Source: Metarhizium brunneum
Taxonomy: Eukaryota; Ascomycota; Sordariomycetes; Hypocreales; Clavicipitaceae
Length of the DNA: 64,000 nt
Reading direction: 5' to 3'
Assembly: GCF_013426205.1 (NCBI RefSeq)
Contig: NC_089426.1
Location: 3,844,001-3,908,000, forward strand
Made by a program: the position numbers and the translations under genes. This document shows, one piece after another, positions 23,404 through 36,280 of the stretch (position 1 is its first letter; every line of letters starts with the position of its first letter). The notes below the pieces were generated by a model, which saw nothing but the letters and a program-made list of their open reading frames with translations, was not told the origin of the DNA and searched no databases.

Positions 23404-26074
23404 CTACCACGTGTCAGGGCCGAGTGGTTTAGTCACATTTTGGATGAACTTCCTTGTCACGGCTTTGCCTTGGGCATCCAAGGTTTCTTGCCAGACAGTG
23501 GTACCCCACCATTCGGGGAACTCAGTCTCGCTTAGACCAAGACCAAGGCCGGTAATGACAGTGCAGAGAGCAGTGCCGATGTCAAGGGCACCAGATAAAG
23601 CATAAGTGTAACGACTCCACCATCCAAAGAAAGCCCTGCGGATGAAAAGGTTGAAGATGAGACCAACAATGACCCACTGGAAGAGGAAGTAGAGGGTGGC
23701 AGGAGGAATCATTCCGGCAGCACCAAAGAGAGCAGGAGTGATGACGTAGCGTGCCCAGCTGCGAGGGTATCTTCGGGCAATCAGATACTGGATCACAGGG
23801 CAAATAAAGCCAATGAACCAGAACCAGTTTGTCCAAGAATATCTACATCCTAAGTTAGCATAAATCAAGAGTTTTGGAAGTGCAAATACTCACATTCCAC
23901 CGGCACCAAAGACCTTCTTGGGGCCAATGACTCCCCAGATAACACTCGCATTATAGAAAGTTCGCGCACCAGGACAGGTCAGACCTTGCTTCTGGGTTTC
24001 TGTGCAAATCTCACTGATGTTACCCCGAAGGAAGTTATAAGCAGAAATCTGAACAAATGAGAGCCAGATAACAGCGAAAGCCTGAGCAGCAAACATGCTG
24101 CGGGGAGGAATCTTCATATAGTGGCCAACCTTCATATCAGAAATGTAGTTTAGCCCGTTGTATGACAACATGTAACCGTAACTCTTGAAGAGCATCATGG
24201 CCACGGGGCGACCGGGCATCATGTATCCAATAATCATTTCTGTAATGATGTTCAAGCCGGTTTGCTGGTTGGTGATAGCCTGAACCATGCCAATCGGAAT
24301 AAAGAGGACAGCGCCAATAAGAATACACACAATATACGCCCACCAGGGTAGGTGAGTATCCCAGACTTGGCAGGCAATCATACCAAAGGCGAAGCTGACC
24401 GCAAAAATACACATGAACCACCATTCAGGAGCTTCCTTGTACTTGCGCATAAGCTTCATATGCACGTCAGGCTCATCGTGTTGCGAGTTTTTGGCCCGGT
24501 TCCATACATCCCGTCCATAAAAGAGGATGATATGCATAATAGTAGACATAAGTGCAGCAAAGCCTAACCCATAAGAAAGGGAAAAGGTAGGGCCGAGGAG
24601 AATAGGCGAGTATTGCTGGTAAGCCGTCTCGTTAACAGTGAAGTCCGGAGCGAGGATACGGCTCGTGTTATAGGACTTGGCAAATCTGTCAAAGTTTTTG
24701 TTGGCGCTAATAGGGAGGTATCGGTAGTACTCGGGACCAGCAAACGCAAGGCCGGCCGCACCTATGGTCATGAGGCAAATGCCAGCACAGACATTGAGAA
24801 TGGCAAAAGCGGGAGTCTGGAGCGGTGAGCTTAAGAAAGCGGTAACGGTGGCCCAGTCAAGAGACATTGGCATAAGACCGAAACCAGTATTGCCACCGAA
24901 AATTTGGTTAACAACAACATTATTCGGGGCAATCCAAGTAGGCCACATGAAATAGCTCAGAAAAGGAGCAATGACCAGAGGGAACCATTCCCAAAGAAAG
25001 GTGCAGCCAGCGACAAGGAGGAAGAAGCTATAACGACCAATCTTCCACCCATTGGTGGCAGAGGGATCGGACGGGCGATGGTCATGAAGCGAGTACATGA
25101 CTGTGCAGGTAATGAGCGTAGCCGGCCAAACCATTGACGATGGCCAGATGAGGAATCTTCGAGCAATGCCGGCAACACCGAAGCCCATAGCCTGGGTGGA
25201 AAGCATGAGAAGAATTTGGAAACCCCACCTATATTTAACATGTTAGCAAGTAGTAACATAATAAAGAGCTCGCCGGGCTAAACCCTACTTGAATTCCTGC
25301 TTGTAAAAGATTTCCTGTGCAAGGAGAATGTCGATGGCGTAGCTAAGAGAGCTGCCCGCCGCAGTCATCATGGTGATAATCGTATGCTCCTTGGTATTGA
25401 AAGGGCCAGGATTGAGCTCGAGAGTGCGACCGAATACTTTGAACGTCTTGGCAGGCATGAACTTGGCCCAGCCGCAACCAAGCCTGGGGAAAATGGTTAG
25501 GAAACGGCCCAGACTGGACTGACATGAATGTAGTGGCATCAGGACTTACGGATAAGCGATAAGCTGAACGACGGTAGACGAGATGGAGATGGGAGTGCGA
25601 CGCATGCTAAGCAAGACGTTGCAAGCAGCAACAACGGTGCAGAGAGCAGCTCCAATAGTCCAAGCTCGAAGAGTGTTGACAGGGACATCAATGTCAGTGG
25701 GAGGAACCTGTGGCCAAGCCTTGTTAGCCCATTCAACCACATTTTGGGCCTGTCTGGGAGCGATATAACGCTGAGGCCGAGCCAATTGAACAGTCCATAA
25801 TACGTATACTTACCGAGTTGCGGACCTCTGGGTAAGGCGAATCCTCCTGAATCAGAGACTCATCAATAGCAGCCTCCTTCTCGGCATTGCCAGAGGCGAG
25901 AGCATCATCAATGTTGTCGAGCTTGTCAATGTCCAGGAAGGGATCCCACTGATGTTGGCGTCTGAATCGGCGCAGCTCGCGCTCGGTGCCCTCAGCGTTG
26001 GGGAGGACATCGGCGCCAGTTGTCTCACCCGTAGTCTCAGTCGACTTGATACCGAAGCGTTCCTTGAGGCCCAT
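23404..26074 (-). CDS. OPT-family oligopeptide transporter
   Basis: A proton-coupled importer of small peptides, possibly also glutathione or metal chelates, in the plasma membrane. Exons on the minus strand: 26074-25814, 25707-25550, 25483-25289, 25228-23894 and 23842-23404, giving 795 aa, normal for the family. A hydrophilic N-terminus of about 85 residues ends in EDSPYPEV. It is followed by the conserved VNTLRAW entry to the first membrane segment, NPGPFNTKEH, and KIPPRSMF near the C-terminal third. Many hydrophobic segments are visible, consistent with the 12-16 helices of OPT proteins. The exon 2 acceptor at 25709-25708 was chosen because it joins PEVRNS directly to VPPTDID. The last acceptor at 23844-23843 avoids an in-frame stop given by the AG just upstream. 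Confidence 0.94.
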
Positions 26075-29000
26075 GGTTGCGACTTCTTATTCCTGCACTA
26101 GTGACTTGGACTAGATGCAAGACGGACACGGATATGCCAGTGCACAAAGGTAGGTAGGCAAAAACAAGGAGGGAAAGAGCGAGGGGTGCCGGAGTTTATA
26201 TCCCAGAAAGAGACGGGACTCGGGAGCACGACATCTGCTCAAGCGAGCGCCAGCACAAAGATGACACCGTTCATCCTCCACAGACCGCCGCACCCTTGCC
26301 TCCAGCATTCATAGCCGACCGAGAGCAGAAACAGGACGACGGTTGTAGGGGTACATTGCCTGCCCTTGGACACGATGCAACATCACACACGGATTCGGAA
26401 CGGGGGAGGATGTGCGGGTATGAGGACATAGCCAAGAGCCGAGACAGACGCCGTTTTTGGAGCTAATAAGTACCAGGCAAACCATGGGCCCATGACAAGC
26501 GGAAGCAATGCCCTCCTCTGCATGTCTCGAACATTGTCGGTGGCCAGCTCTGTTTCCGGTATCTCTGTGTGCCACATCTGAATTGTGGGTGGCAATTGTT
26601 TGTCGGCAGGTAGGGGTGTGTTGGAGGCAAGGGACGAAGACCCTGGCGTGCGCATCACGACAACTTCAAAGTTCACGCCCTTGTACGAAAGAAGGCGGGA
26701 TGAGCCCATGTGGCACCCCGCTTCCACAGCGGCCTCGGCGCCCCCAGCTCTGACCGAACGTTCAATGTTGGTCTCTGTTCCAGCCCAAAGCAGACGGAAA
26801 GATTATGATTGGAATATGGCACGCCGACCTGCCTAATACAGCCGCGGAGCTATTTCGCAGCTGAGAGGCATCTTGTCTACCACTGCTATTCTCGTGGCTG
26901 TACTCCGTAGGGCGTCATGGATTCATCTTGACACATGTTGTACGCCTTTAGAGCGGTCTGTTCGAGTTGCTCTGTTACTCGGTGTAATAGTCGGCCTGCG
27001 CGCCCTGGTCTGTTGGCATTGATATCATTATTCATGCGACATTGCAGCCGGTTGCTTGCTCAGTATGAACTACATACATACGCCAGCCAGGCTTTTTACC
27101 AGTACGTACCGACCAGAGAGACGACAAAGCCACGTTCTCACTCGGCGAAATCAATACAAATCGGAGCACGGGGTACGGAGTAATATGGCTCGAATTGGCC
27201 TATGATGACAACCCGATTTCACAACACCATGGCCAACCAGACGTCATAAGAGCCTTCCTGGAGGCTCTCTCATACAATTGTTTCGCGGCAATCTAGCCAG
27301 GGGGGCCGCTCATCCAGGCAATCAGGTCAGGCTAGAGAGTTTGGTGTGAGTGGATGCTTCCATTCCGGAGTACTAGCGGCTTTCTTATCTGAACTGTGAG
27401 GATCTTTTGCCAGCCTTCAGAGTTGAGCTAGGATTGCCGCCTCCAACCTATGATTACTGGCTGGAAGAATGACGGTGCCCAATCATGGACAGACATGCAT
27501 CGGATACCCAGTGTCAGTGTCTCCATAGCACGAAACAAATTGCTGTTTTGCTATCATGGGCACGGGATAAGCAAGATGGAGCTTCCCGTTGGCATTGCTG
27601 GCTACCTGGCGAAACATGCAATACAATTACATCTTTTTTATCCTTCTTCGGTCTCTTTTCGCCGCAGTTGATGAGGTGGCCTGTGGGCTATTTCGATTCC
27701 GACTTCGACAGCGGGTGATGAGCTGCGACATGTCTTGCCACATCGCCAAAAGGTTGGTCGGATGCGGTGAAGCACAAGGCATACCTAACTCCCCAAGGTA
27801 GGCACCTAGGTAGTTGACAGTGTATGCCAGACGAAATGCTCCATGTTATACAAAGGCCAACTTTAAGGTCGCAGCCAACACGGTCGCAGCAAGAAACCTC
27901 GGAAGCCGGCATCTCAAGCTCGAGTGCAGGAAAAGAGGGACGAGCTTGAGAGGCTTTCCTTACCACCGATGCAAAACGAGACTCTCACGTAAACTGAAGG
28001 GGGGGCCATTGTGCCTGAAGCTACAGCCACGGGCCGTGCACCTGGCTGTCGCTGCAATTCACCAACTGACCTCGATGCACGGATATCGAGTGTTTATGGT
28101 GTTTGTCTCACTAACTTCGTCACCAATCGAAGGGACCCTGGGGACACCATTGATAGCAGCGCAGCCAGCTAGCCTCGAAGCGGCAGGCAGAGGTCGGAGC
28201 ACTTGAGCGGCTGTTGGAAAGCCGACATTGAATCCACTAGTCATGGTTCCCCAGGTCATATCGGGGATGCTAGCTCATACTGGACCCTTGAGAACTTTTG
28301 TTCTGTCGCAGACACAGACGGGCAGTTTGGGGCTTGTCGCGTGCAACCAGACTTTAACTGGCCTTTTCAAATCATACGGAGGACGGAGTACAAGCGACCG
28401 GGCCAGTGGGGATCAGGGCTCTTCTGCTCCTTCATTCCAACATGGATGCCTCTAGTTGATCTTGGCAGGTCCTTTGATCAGTACTATCTGGCAGGAAACA
28501 ATGGTGTTTCAACCTGATGCACATGTCATAGTATACTGCGTACATACGGCTATCTTCCCTCGCACCATGGTCACTCGTCGACGCTCAAGACGGGACAGCT
28601 GATAATTGTCACGAGCTCCTCTTGCAATGGACACGGGCGGCCTGCACAGCCCAATTCAGTCAGTGCTTATTTCGATTAAGCATTAAACATGAGAACAAGA
28701 GTGAGACATGTGATCAGAGTAGTAATTGCTAATTTTATAGGTACATATGTACGCAACTCACCACCTAGATGCGCAGCTACTACTCCGTAGTACTATTCCA
28801 TACAGTACATATGTACGAATGAAGCTCGGTCCGCAGGGGTGCTTCCCTACCAAATGTCGATAGCTCTATGCCTCCTGCAAGTGCCCGCGCCGTAATCACG
28901 CAGCGCAGGCTTCTCGTGGCCAAGTGTTTATGAATGCCCCGTCTCAAGATTCCAGATGGTCATTACTATCGGGTGTCGACAATCAGGCGCCATGGCTTGC

Positions 29001-30706
29001 CGCGGATCTCTGGGCGTTTGCTAGGCATCGCCAAGCAAGTGCTGCCAAGTCGGCTGGCGGATGCCGGGCATGCACAAACTCTACACAATAATTGCGTGAT
29101 ACACGCCTGTGGCTGCAGCAAGCTGTTACTTTTCTTTTCCCCAAAACGAGCCCGATGAGAGCAGTTCTGCAATTCTGCAATTCTGCAGTTCATCAGTTCA
29201 TCAGTTCCCCCAGCTTCGTCATTGCCATGGACATGGCAAATTCCTCAATCAAGCTAGCGCGTATGCACAATCATACTTGGAATTAAGGTGTTTACGGCTG
29301 GGGCGAGTCGACCACTAGCAGTCACGGCCGGATGACCAACGTTGCGCCGCATGTGCAAGGGTTGGTGATGATTGAAGCGCCTGGCCTCGGCCGCAGCACT
29401 CTGCGTCTTGCCACCTGGATCTGGTATAGTGTCATCCCGACTTATGAGATCCAGACCCCGACCATATGAGGTCAGGTGGCGGCCAATTCGCGCAGGGACA
29501 TCAGAAAGGAGGGCGAGGAACAACAGGCACAGACGATGAAAGACGTGGCTAAATTTGACCGGTTATCTCGTTGGACCATGAGCCATCTGTCGGGATTGGT
29601 GAATTGTCAATATCGATTACTCCGTACTACTACTCCACAACCGCACCGAGGCACCAGCAAGTACGGATAGCCAGCAGGAAGATACGACGACCGTCTGCCA
29701 AGAGGGCCGTTTGTCGTTGGTACTACTGTCAGCTGGTTCGCGCTGTTTTGGGGAACTTTTTGTCTGCTGCCAAGACTAGAGGCGGAACATTGTCGCTTGA
29801 TGCGGAGAGGGCGCAAGGTGGTTGGTGTGGCACAATCCGGCCATGCCAAAATCGAGGGACTCTTCCGATCTGGACATCGACATGCACACGGCGTTTATTG
29901 TAGGTGGGCAAGGGGGCAAAGACCATGGGTACGCCGATAGTCGAACCGGTTTTTTTGGCAGCAAAGCCATCGGGCCGCACCACGTTGGTCTTGGTTCTTG
30001 CCACCAGACTCGATCAATCAACATGGCTCACTAAAATGTTCTGTCCCTGCCATACGGGCAACACAAGTTCCTCAGATACTGGGCATTCGCTGCGGTGAGA
30101 CGCCACGTCTGATCCGTATGTTACACGGATGAGTGGACTCGGTAACAGCCACCGCAGAGGCCAGCAGTGTCGATTCCATGAGCTCGGCTCAATGAAGAGA
30201 AAGCCCAACATGGCACTCTTCTTTTGCTGGTTGAATACTGAATACACCCCCAATACGGGGTAGATCTAAAGTCGTATTGGCATGTCAAAGTCGAGATTGC
30301 CGCCTGAACCCGCCTCCGCATGTTTACCCCAGAAACCATTTCCCCAACCTGTCTCGTCTCGACCCGTTCGCATTGGCACTATGACTAACAGTTTTGCAAA
30401 AGGTCCTCCTACCTCTCATATGCCTTGGCAGTCTTTGCTAATTATCGTACACTTGGAAATAACAAGGCAAGTAGTTGTACATGGATGAGCAGTGCATCCT
30501 GACCGTATTCCTGCATGAAAAGTTCCGCACCCCCGGCAGCCTTTCCGCTGTTGTACACAAAATCAATCCCCATTCATTTCCCCCCCAAATATTGCCTCTG
30601 GACGAGCCGAGCCTCGTCTGTGCTCCCACGTTTTTGCGTACCATTCATCCCCTAGCACAGCGACCTCTGTGGGATCCCAATCTGCAGATTTTTTTTGATT
30701 TTTTTT
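26075..30706. other. 4.6-kb gene-empty region with dispersed motif copies
   Basis: Frames are short and mutually overlapping, and none shows a known domain. Exact TACTCCGTA/TACGGAGTA copies are at 26901, 27174, 28781 and 29618, with an 8-base partial at 28383. Two GTACATATGTAC palindromes lie at 28741 and 28805. A short (TTCATCAG)-like tandem occurs near 29188. I find no RNA gene. Confidence 0.45.
28741..28816. repeat. pair of GTACATATGTAC palindromes flanking a TACTCCGTA motif
   Basis: Perfect 12-base palindromes lie at 28741-28752 and 28805-28816. Between them sits TACTACTCCGTAGTA, itself close to palindromic. The arrangement is visible directly; its meaning is unknown. Confidence 0.7.
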
Positions 30707-31309
30707 TTACTTGGAGCCCAGGCCGGCCTCGCGTCGCATTTCTTCCCGGCGAGCATCCGCCTCTTTCTGCTGCACCTTGGCCGCTTCCAGCACGGCCTTT
30801 TTGCGCCTCTCTTCCTCTTCCTTGACCACGATCCAGACTAGGTTGGGGGAAAACACGCACCCGTTAGCTCTCTTGGTTCCCAGGGATATGGTCACGTCAC
30901 CTTCCCTCTTCCAAAACAACCCTGCCGCAAGAAAGGTAAAAGGTAGAGGAGGGAGCGGGGAGGGGGGGAGATCATGTGCGTGAGCTCGGTAAGGGGGCGC
31001 GGAAGACTAACTCGGTTTATCCGATTTGGAATACTCCTTCAGCCTCGTCACGAAATCATCGAATTCTTGCTGTCGCTCCTCCCTCGTCTCGATGCTCTTC
31101 TTGAGTAGATCCGGGTTGTACTTTGCGCGCAGCTCGTCCTCGGTCGGCGTGAGTCTCATGGTCAGTAGGGGTCCTCCCACGCTGATTGCTACGCCGCTGC
31201 GGTCGCCGTGTTAGCCGTGTGCGCAGCATAATTCCGCTTCACGGGGAGCGAGGTACCCGACTAGGACTTTGGTCCAGAGGCGCCAGTTCGTAGGCTGCTT
31301 GGGCGGCAT
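30707..31309 (-). CDS. cbp4: Cbp4-like assembly factor of mitochondrial complex III
   Basis: Cbp4 is an inner-membrane factor needed for cytochrome b maturation in the bc1 complex. Exons on the minus strand: 31309-31257, 31196-31012 and 30837-30707, giving 122 aa. The N-terminus [14 protein letters not shown], one hydrophobic segment ([13 protein letters not shown]), then [15 protein letters not shown] and the signature [12 protein letters not shown] across the second junction follow the family in order. The C-terminal 35 residues are a charged helix rich in E, K and R. The second intron (174 nt) lies between DKP and the IW codons. A 174-codon frame on the opposite strand is a shadow. Confidence 0.88.
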
Positions 31310-32525
31310 TATGGCTGATGCCTCGGCGTTGCGCTGTGTGTATGCACGGTGCTGGACTCGGCGGGGAGCGTGGTTTACGTTCGCGTCGGCGCGGGCGTTG
31401 GCTCTCCTCGATGATGGGTTGATCGCTGCGATTGCGATGATGCCGAATCGTGAAGTTGAATCTGTTTGGTGGCGGGTTTTTGAGCAACTGGTGGCTGAGC
31501 ACCGCCGCTGTCCAAGGGCCTGTGGCGTCGTCGGTCCATACAGTGGGGTGATGGGTCTGCGATTGCTCCGTGCGTCATCGGTTTACTCGACTATAATTTT
31601 GAGGGATGCTCTTGTTATTTGGGCATTGCATTCCGTAGTGCTGTTTCTTGGAATGTATCAGCGAGATCTTGTGGCTAGATTCCGTCTTCCGTCCAGGGTT
31701 GCCTGCGCAGTCCCTAACATGGCGTGGATTTGTGACGACTGCTTGCTACCCTGCAGACATACCACAGCCCAAAGTCAAGATGTTGAAGCTTAACACGGGG
31801 AAATTTATTCGGATCAGGGAGAATAATGCTCGTCATTTTTATGATGGGGATATTGTATTAAATTGGTACGTAGGCATTTATCTGTTCGGTTTTTGTCGCA
31901 AAAAAGACACGCGGTATACCCTTGGTCTGGCGAGACTATTGGCATCGTCACCAGAGGCATGCACATCGTTTCACAGGACAACTTATCTAGAGCCATTTTC
32001 CAGTGTAAATACATGAAACGTGAATTATTACCCGTGTCTTCTTGATTCTTCGACTGAAATTTGTAAACAAGTGTCGACAATATTTGGACTCGGTTCTGTG
32101 ATATCCATATCCGAATCCTCAAACATCCGTGGGAATACTCTGCAATTTGACCCAGCAATTTTTCATCGGGAGGGCAACTCCACCAAGTTTCGTCCGAAGT
32201 GGTAAAAATATTGCAAGTTTCATTGATTCAAGCAGAGAGTGATGTAGATCCTACAGAGGCAAGTGATATTCTTGCTGAACCAGTAGTAAATATCTACTAT
32301 TTTAGCATATATCTCTTCCCACCAGCGCATCTCGCACGAGGAGAAAGGCTTAGACATTCTACTCAAGTCGTAGGATTCACCGCCAGACACTCGCCATCCA
32401 CTCCAACACCGTCTGCTGCCTCCTCTTTACCGGGACTCTGATTCTCCATCAAGAACCGCATCCTTGACCCTGCGTCCCCTTCCTCTCTCACAGCATCTCA
32501 ACCACACCGAACCGCCCAGGCCAAC
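31310..32525. other. intergenic, partly AT-rich
   Basis: Contains the cbp4 promoter. The section from about 31780 to 32320 is AT-rich and carries only short frames. I see no gene. Confidence 0.45.
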
Positions 32526-33309
32526 CTAAACAAACCGCTCAGCGACGTGCCTCGCGCCCCCCCCAAACATGGCCCTCAAATCGGCCACCAACGCCTCGGG
32601 CCTCTCGCAGGCCGCGAAATGCCCCCCCTCGCCGTGAACGCGCTCAAACACCACGGGCCACGTCCTCGGCGGCAGAACCAGGTCCCTCGGGAAATACGAC
32701 AGCCCCAACGGCACGCCCGGCACGTACCCGAGCCCGCGCCGCGTCCTCGCCGCCCCGGCGTGCCTTGCCTCGTAGTAGATGCGCACGCTGGCCGCCGCGC
32801 CCGCCGCCGAGAACTGGTACACGCACACCAGACCCCAGGTGAGCACCTCGTCGTCGGTCCAGGGGTACCCCGTCCGCCCAGTCGTGCAGCTTCTCGTACA
32901 CCCAGGCCAGGAGGGCGACGGGGTTAGTTGGCCACTTGACGGGCTTGCGAGAGTCGTGGACGCCGACGAGACGGGCCGCACGTACATCCGTGGCAGAAGA
33001 GGAGCGGGATACTGCCTGGCCTCGGGCTCGGCTTGTGCACGAAGTGAACGCGGAGCCTTCCGAAGCCGTCTACGTGTATGGTCGTCTTGAACTGCGGCAG
33101 CTCGGCGTTGAGTTTGGCCTCGTGGGCGCGCCAGTCGTAGCCGTCTTTCCAGTACTTGGTGAGGCGGAGGAGTCGTCTCGGGGCGCTCCGTAGTTCCAGT
33201 CATTGGAGAAGTCAACCTCGTCGGGGAGATCGGACAGTTCCAGCTTGGCTTTCAGCTTCGTGATGGCGGCGTCGGGGACGGCAATCTTGAATGGGGTGAT
33301 GCTTGCCAT
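32526..33309 (-). pseudogene. epoxide hydrolase pseudogene (frameshifts and internal deletion)
   Basis: The start (33309) encodes an epoxide-hydrolase N-terminal domain: [31 protein letters not shown]. At about 33178 one base is missing; the next frame continues [20 protein letters not shown], then [14 protein letters not shown] and PLLFCHG near 32987. There the family's middle portion, with the GGDWG nucleophile region, is gone. The sequence resumes around 32963 in another frame with [20 protein letters not shown] and [10 protein letters not shown]. After one extra base near 32873, it continues as [42 protein letters not shown] (the catalytic-His end) to a stop at 32526. The missing block is far larger than any intron-sized gap here. 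At least three lesions make a functional enzyme very unlikely. Confidence 0.85.
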
Positions 33310-34186
33310 TTCTGCCCGTTGGTTCGCGACTATTGTGCTGTCCCTCCGTGAGTCTGTGTGATTTTCACGGCCAGGGAAACTAGCAGCGAGAAACGAGATA
33401 ATTGAGCGGGGGAATTCATCCTCAATTGCGTGATTTGTAATGAGCATGCATGTCGCCCGTTGGAGGCGTGGATGATGCAAAGGCGGTGGTTAAAGGCGTA
33501 GCCTCACATTGGCTGCCGTCGGGCGACTAGGTTTGCCAGCAAAACGATGAATGCGGGCCGGGGCACGACTGGGCGTGCGTCTCCCCAGCTGCTTCCGTGT
33601 TGCCGGCCCCAGTTTTAGCCGCCGGATGTAGAGCGGATCGGGGGTGGGGGGATGCCGATCCCGAGTCCCATTGCTTCATTTTAACGCTGCTGTACCACAC
33701 GTAGTTTACTACTTTAATAGCGCCGGATTGCTCAAGGGGCTCACTGCCATGTCTTCCCGCATAAGGACCATCTGCAGCTGACCTTGAGATACGCCTTGGT
33801 GAGTCAGCTTTCAAAAAGAGGACGGAGCAGTCACTTCGACTCATAGTGGCTCAGTCCGAAAGGGGCAGAGCCAAGTGGGGCCGCGCCGCGTCCAGCCTCC
33901 GCTCGGAAGCAGGAGGCAAGAAACGAGAGAGCTACTCCGTAGAAAGCAAGGAAGCTCCCCGCGTCGCAACGAATTGACTGCAGGACCGGCTCCTGAGACT
34001 GGTCAATTAGCATACATACTGGCTCGTGAGTCACACTGTTCGCCCAGAATGGAAATGCGCGCCGCCGAAACGGGGGACCTGGACTGAACGAATCGGTAAC
34101 CGGCCTTGGCTAACGTGATGATACTTTTAGCAAGTTGACTTATATAATTGTCCGTCGCTCTTGCCCATAATGGAGGCAGAGTTGAC
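33310..34186. other. intergenic between the epoxide-hydrolase relic and the zinc-finger gene
   Basis: No gene is supported. One dispersed motif copy is at 33933-33941. The two neighbouring genes are divergent, so both promoters fall here. Confidence 0.45.
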
Positions 34187-35435
34187 ATGAACACAGACAC
34201 AACAATCTCGTCGACAACGACACCGTCTCTGCTAAGCTTCAATACTCGCAACGCTACGCCTACATCGTCCATATCCGAACACACAGCCAGCATGACAGAC
34301 ACAAACACCGGCGTTGTCGTGGACCAGCTGCCCCTAACCGTAGCGCAAGCCCCGTCCCTCTGCAGGCTCTGCAACATGCAATTGCTCGGCCTGCAGACGT
34401 GGCGAGCGCATGTCAAAAGCGACGGGCAGTACGTTTCCCCCCTTTTGCTCCTTTGGCTGGAATAATTTTTTTAAATTTTTTTTTTGAATCTAATCCCTCT
34501 CGGGCAGTGTCTATAAGCTTCGAATCAAGGTAGCACAACCAGGCGGTGCCACACCGCCGCCGCCGCCATCCCCCCCTTCAACAAAGCCGGGTGAGAAATG
34601 CGCCGCACCACCACACACTCGCAAGTCGCACGAGCCAAAAGTCGGCGCTGGCCAAGACCAAAACGCCGACAGTGACAGTGACAGTGACACGGAATACGAA
34701 CCGTCAGTGCCGGAATTCAATCCCGGGCAGTGCCTCTTCTGCGCGCAACAGTCGGCCGCGCTGGGCGACAACATGGCACACATGGCCGCGGCGCACGGCT
34801 TCAGCGTGCCGTTCCGCGACCGCCTGGCCGTCGAGCCCGAGACGGTCGTGCGGCACCTGCACTTTGTTATTTACCGCCGCCGGGAGTGCATATGCTGCGG
34901 CGCGCGGCGGAGCACCGCCACCGGCGCCCAGCACCACATGCTGGCCAAGGGGCACTGCCGCTTCGACGTGTCCCCCGCCACCGGGGAGCTCTACGAGATG
35001 CCGCAGCGTAGGGATGCCGTGGCTGAGCGGGTGCGGCGCGGCGTGGACGTGCCGGTGCGCCTGCCGTCGGGAAAGCTCGTCTGTCGCCGGGGGAGCCTCG
35101 ACGCGCATGAGCCTCGGGCCGCGAGGCGACCGGAGTCGATGCCGGGCCGGGCGCTGGACCCCGTCGCCGAGCGCGAGGCGACGTGCCCGAATACTACTAC
35201 TAGTCTTGTGGTCGCCCGGCGGCGGGCAGGGGGCGGAAACGGCCAAGTTGTGCGTACGTGTGGCAGCGAGGCACTGCTTGCCGCGCAGCTGTCGAGGCTG
35301 CAGGTGGCGGGGGATAGAGCACAGCGCAGGGTGGAGGAGCGCAAGCGGGGGAGGCTCGAACGAGCGAACAATACCATCTTGTTCAAGCATTACAGACTAG
35401 ATGCGGGTGATGGTCGGATAGGTCGTCAATTCTAG
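34187..35435 (+). CDS. C2H2 zinc-finger protein of the Rei1/Reh1 (ZN622) type
   Basis: Rei1-like proteins are cytosolic factors in late 60S subunit maturation. Exons: 34187-34428 and 34508-35435, giving 389 aa. Three finger-like units are visible: CRLC near residue 60 with the second histidine created at the splice (SDGH-VYKLR), CLFC...HMAAAHGF, and CICCGARRS...HHMLAKGHCRF; the last is a hallmark of this family. An acidic run from GACAGT repeats (DSDSDSDTEYEP) precedes the second finger. The C-terminal RVEERKRGRLERANN region also resembles Rei1. The gene is much more GC-rich than its neighbours, and the linker is short on conservation. It may be a diverged paralogue and not the main Rei1. Confidence 0.8.
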
Positions 35436-36280
35436 GCTGGCGAGTGCCGGGCTCTTCTTGTACAAATGCATCCATGTCACTCGGCTTGAGCAAACGAGGG
35501 CCTGCTCAGGGTATACATAGCAGATTAAGTTACTTTTTGTCCTTGCATCCTGGTACCGCCTCATCGTATGTATGTACATACTGGTTGGTCCAGATTTGGC
35601 CGCTGTCCGCGATGCCATTGGACGTTGGGCACACCGCTTCACAGAGAGTATTTGAGACGGGGCCATTCCTGAGTCGAGAAGATAACTAGTGACGCGAGTC
35701 CTCAACAACCACAACCTTGAACCCGCGACAAAGACAGCACCTGACATCCTGTCGGCCGAGACGCTAGTCCTGAGAGCGCGCGGTGGTCAGTTAAGGATCA
35801 GTGGTGAGACGACAGTAAATGCAATGATGCAGTTGCTCGAGTTTAACACGCCCTGGCCATACAATTCGCAAAAGGAATGGCCAGATTCGTCACATGAGCT
35901 CGACCCCAAGATTTGGAATGAATATACCATGGTGGCTCCTGCCGCAAGCCTTGGGTCGGCGGGCTTACAGCGCTGGACAAACACAAAATCCAAACAATTT
36001 CAGCACGGCACGGCACCTCTGTAACCAATATTAACAGAATTGGATGTCTTCATGCTTGTTTTCTTCAACTTCTCCCCTGAAGCGTCAAGTTTTCCCTAAT
36101 CCCCCCCTACCCCTAGAGGCCCTAGTAACGTGACCAAGCCTACTCCTCCCCGTAACACCTGAGCAAATTCGTCTTCCTTGTCATCCATTTACTTCCTGAA
36201 TCTAACGCATACCGCCGTGGCCAATCATTATCTGAACTCCCTGATATACTGGCACTGCATTGATATTTTGTATCTAGATA
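35436..36280. other. intergenic between the zinc-finger gene and the RdRP
   Basis: These are two convergent gene ends. An open plus-strand frame near 35690-36024 lacks an ATG start and any known domain, so it is not called. Confidence 0.45.

Noticed and set aside
31269..31793. 174-codon plus-strand open frame across the cbp4 start
   Set aside because: It lies partly antisense to cbp4, has a non-ATG start and no domain. It is a shadow frame.
35689..36024. 111-codon plus-strand frame downstream of the zinc-finger gene
   Set aside because: No ATG start, no domain, and located between two convergent gene ends.
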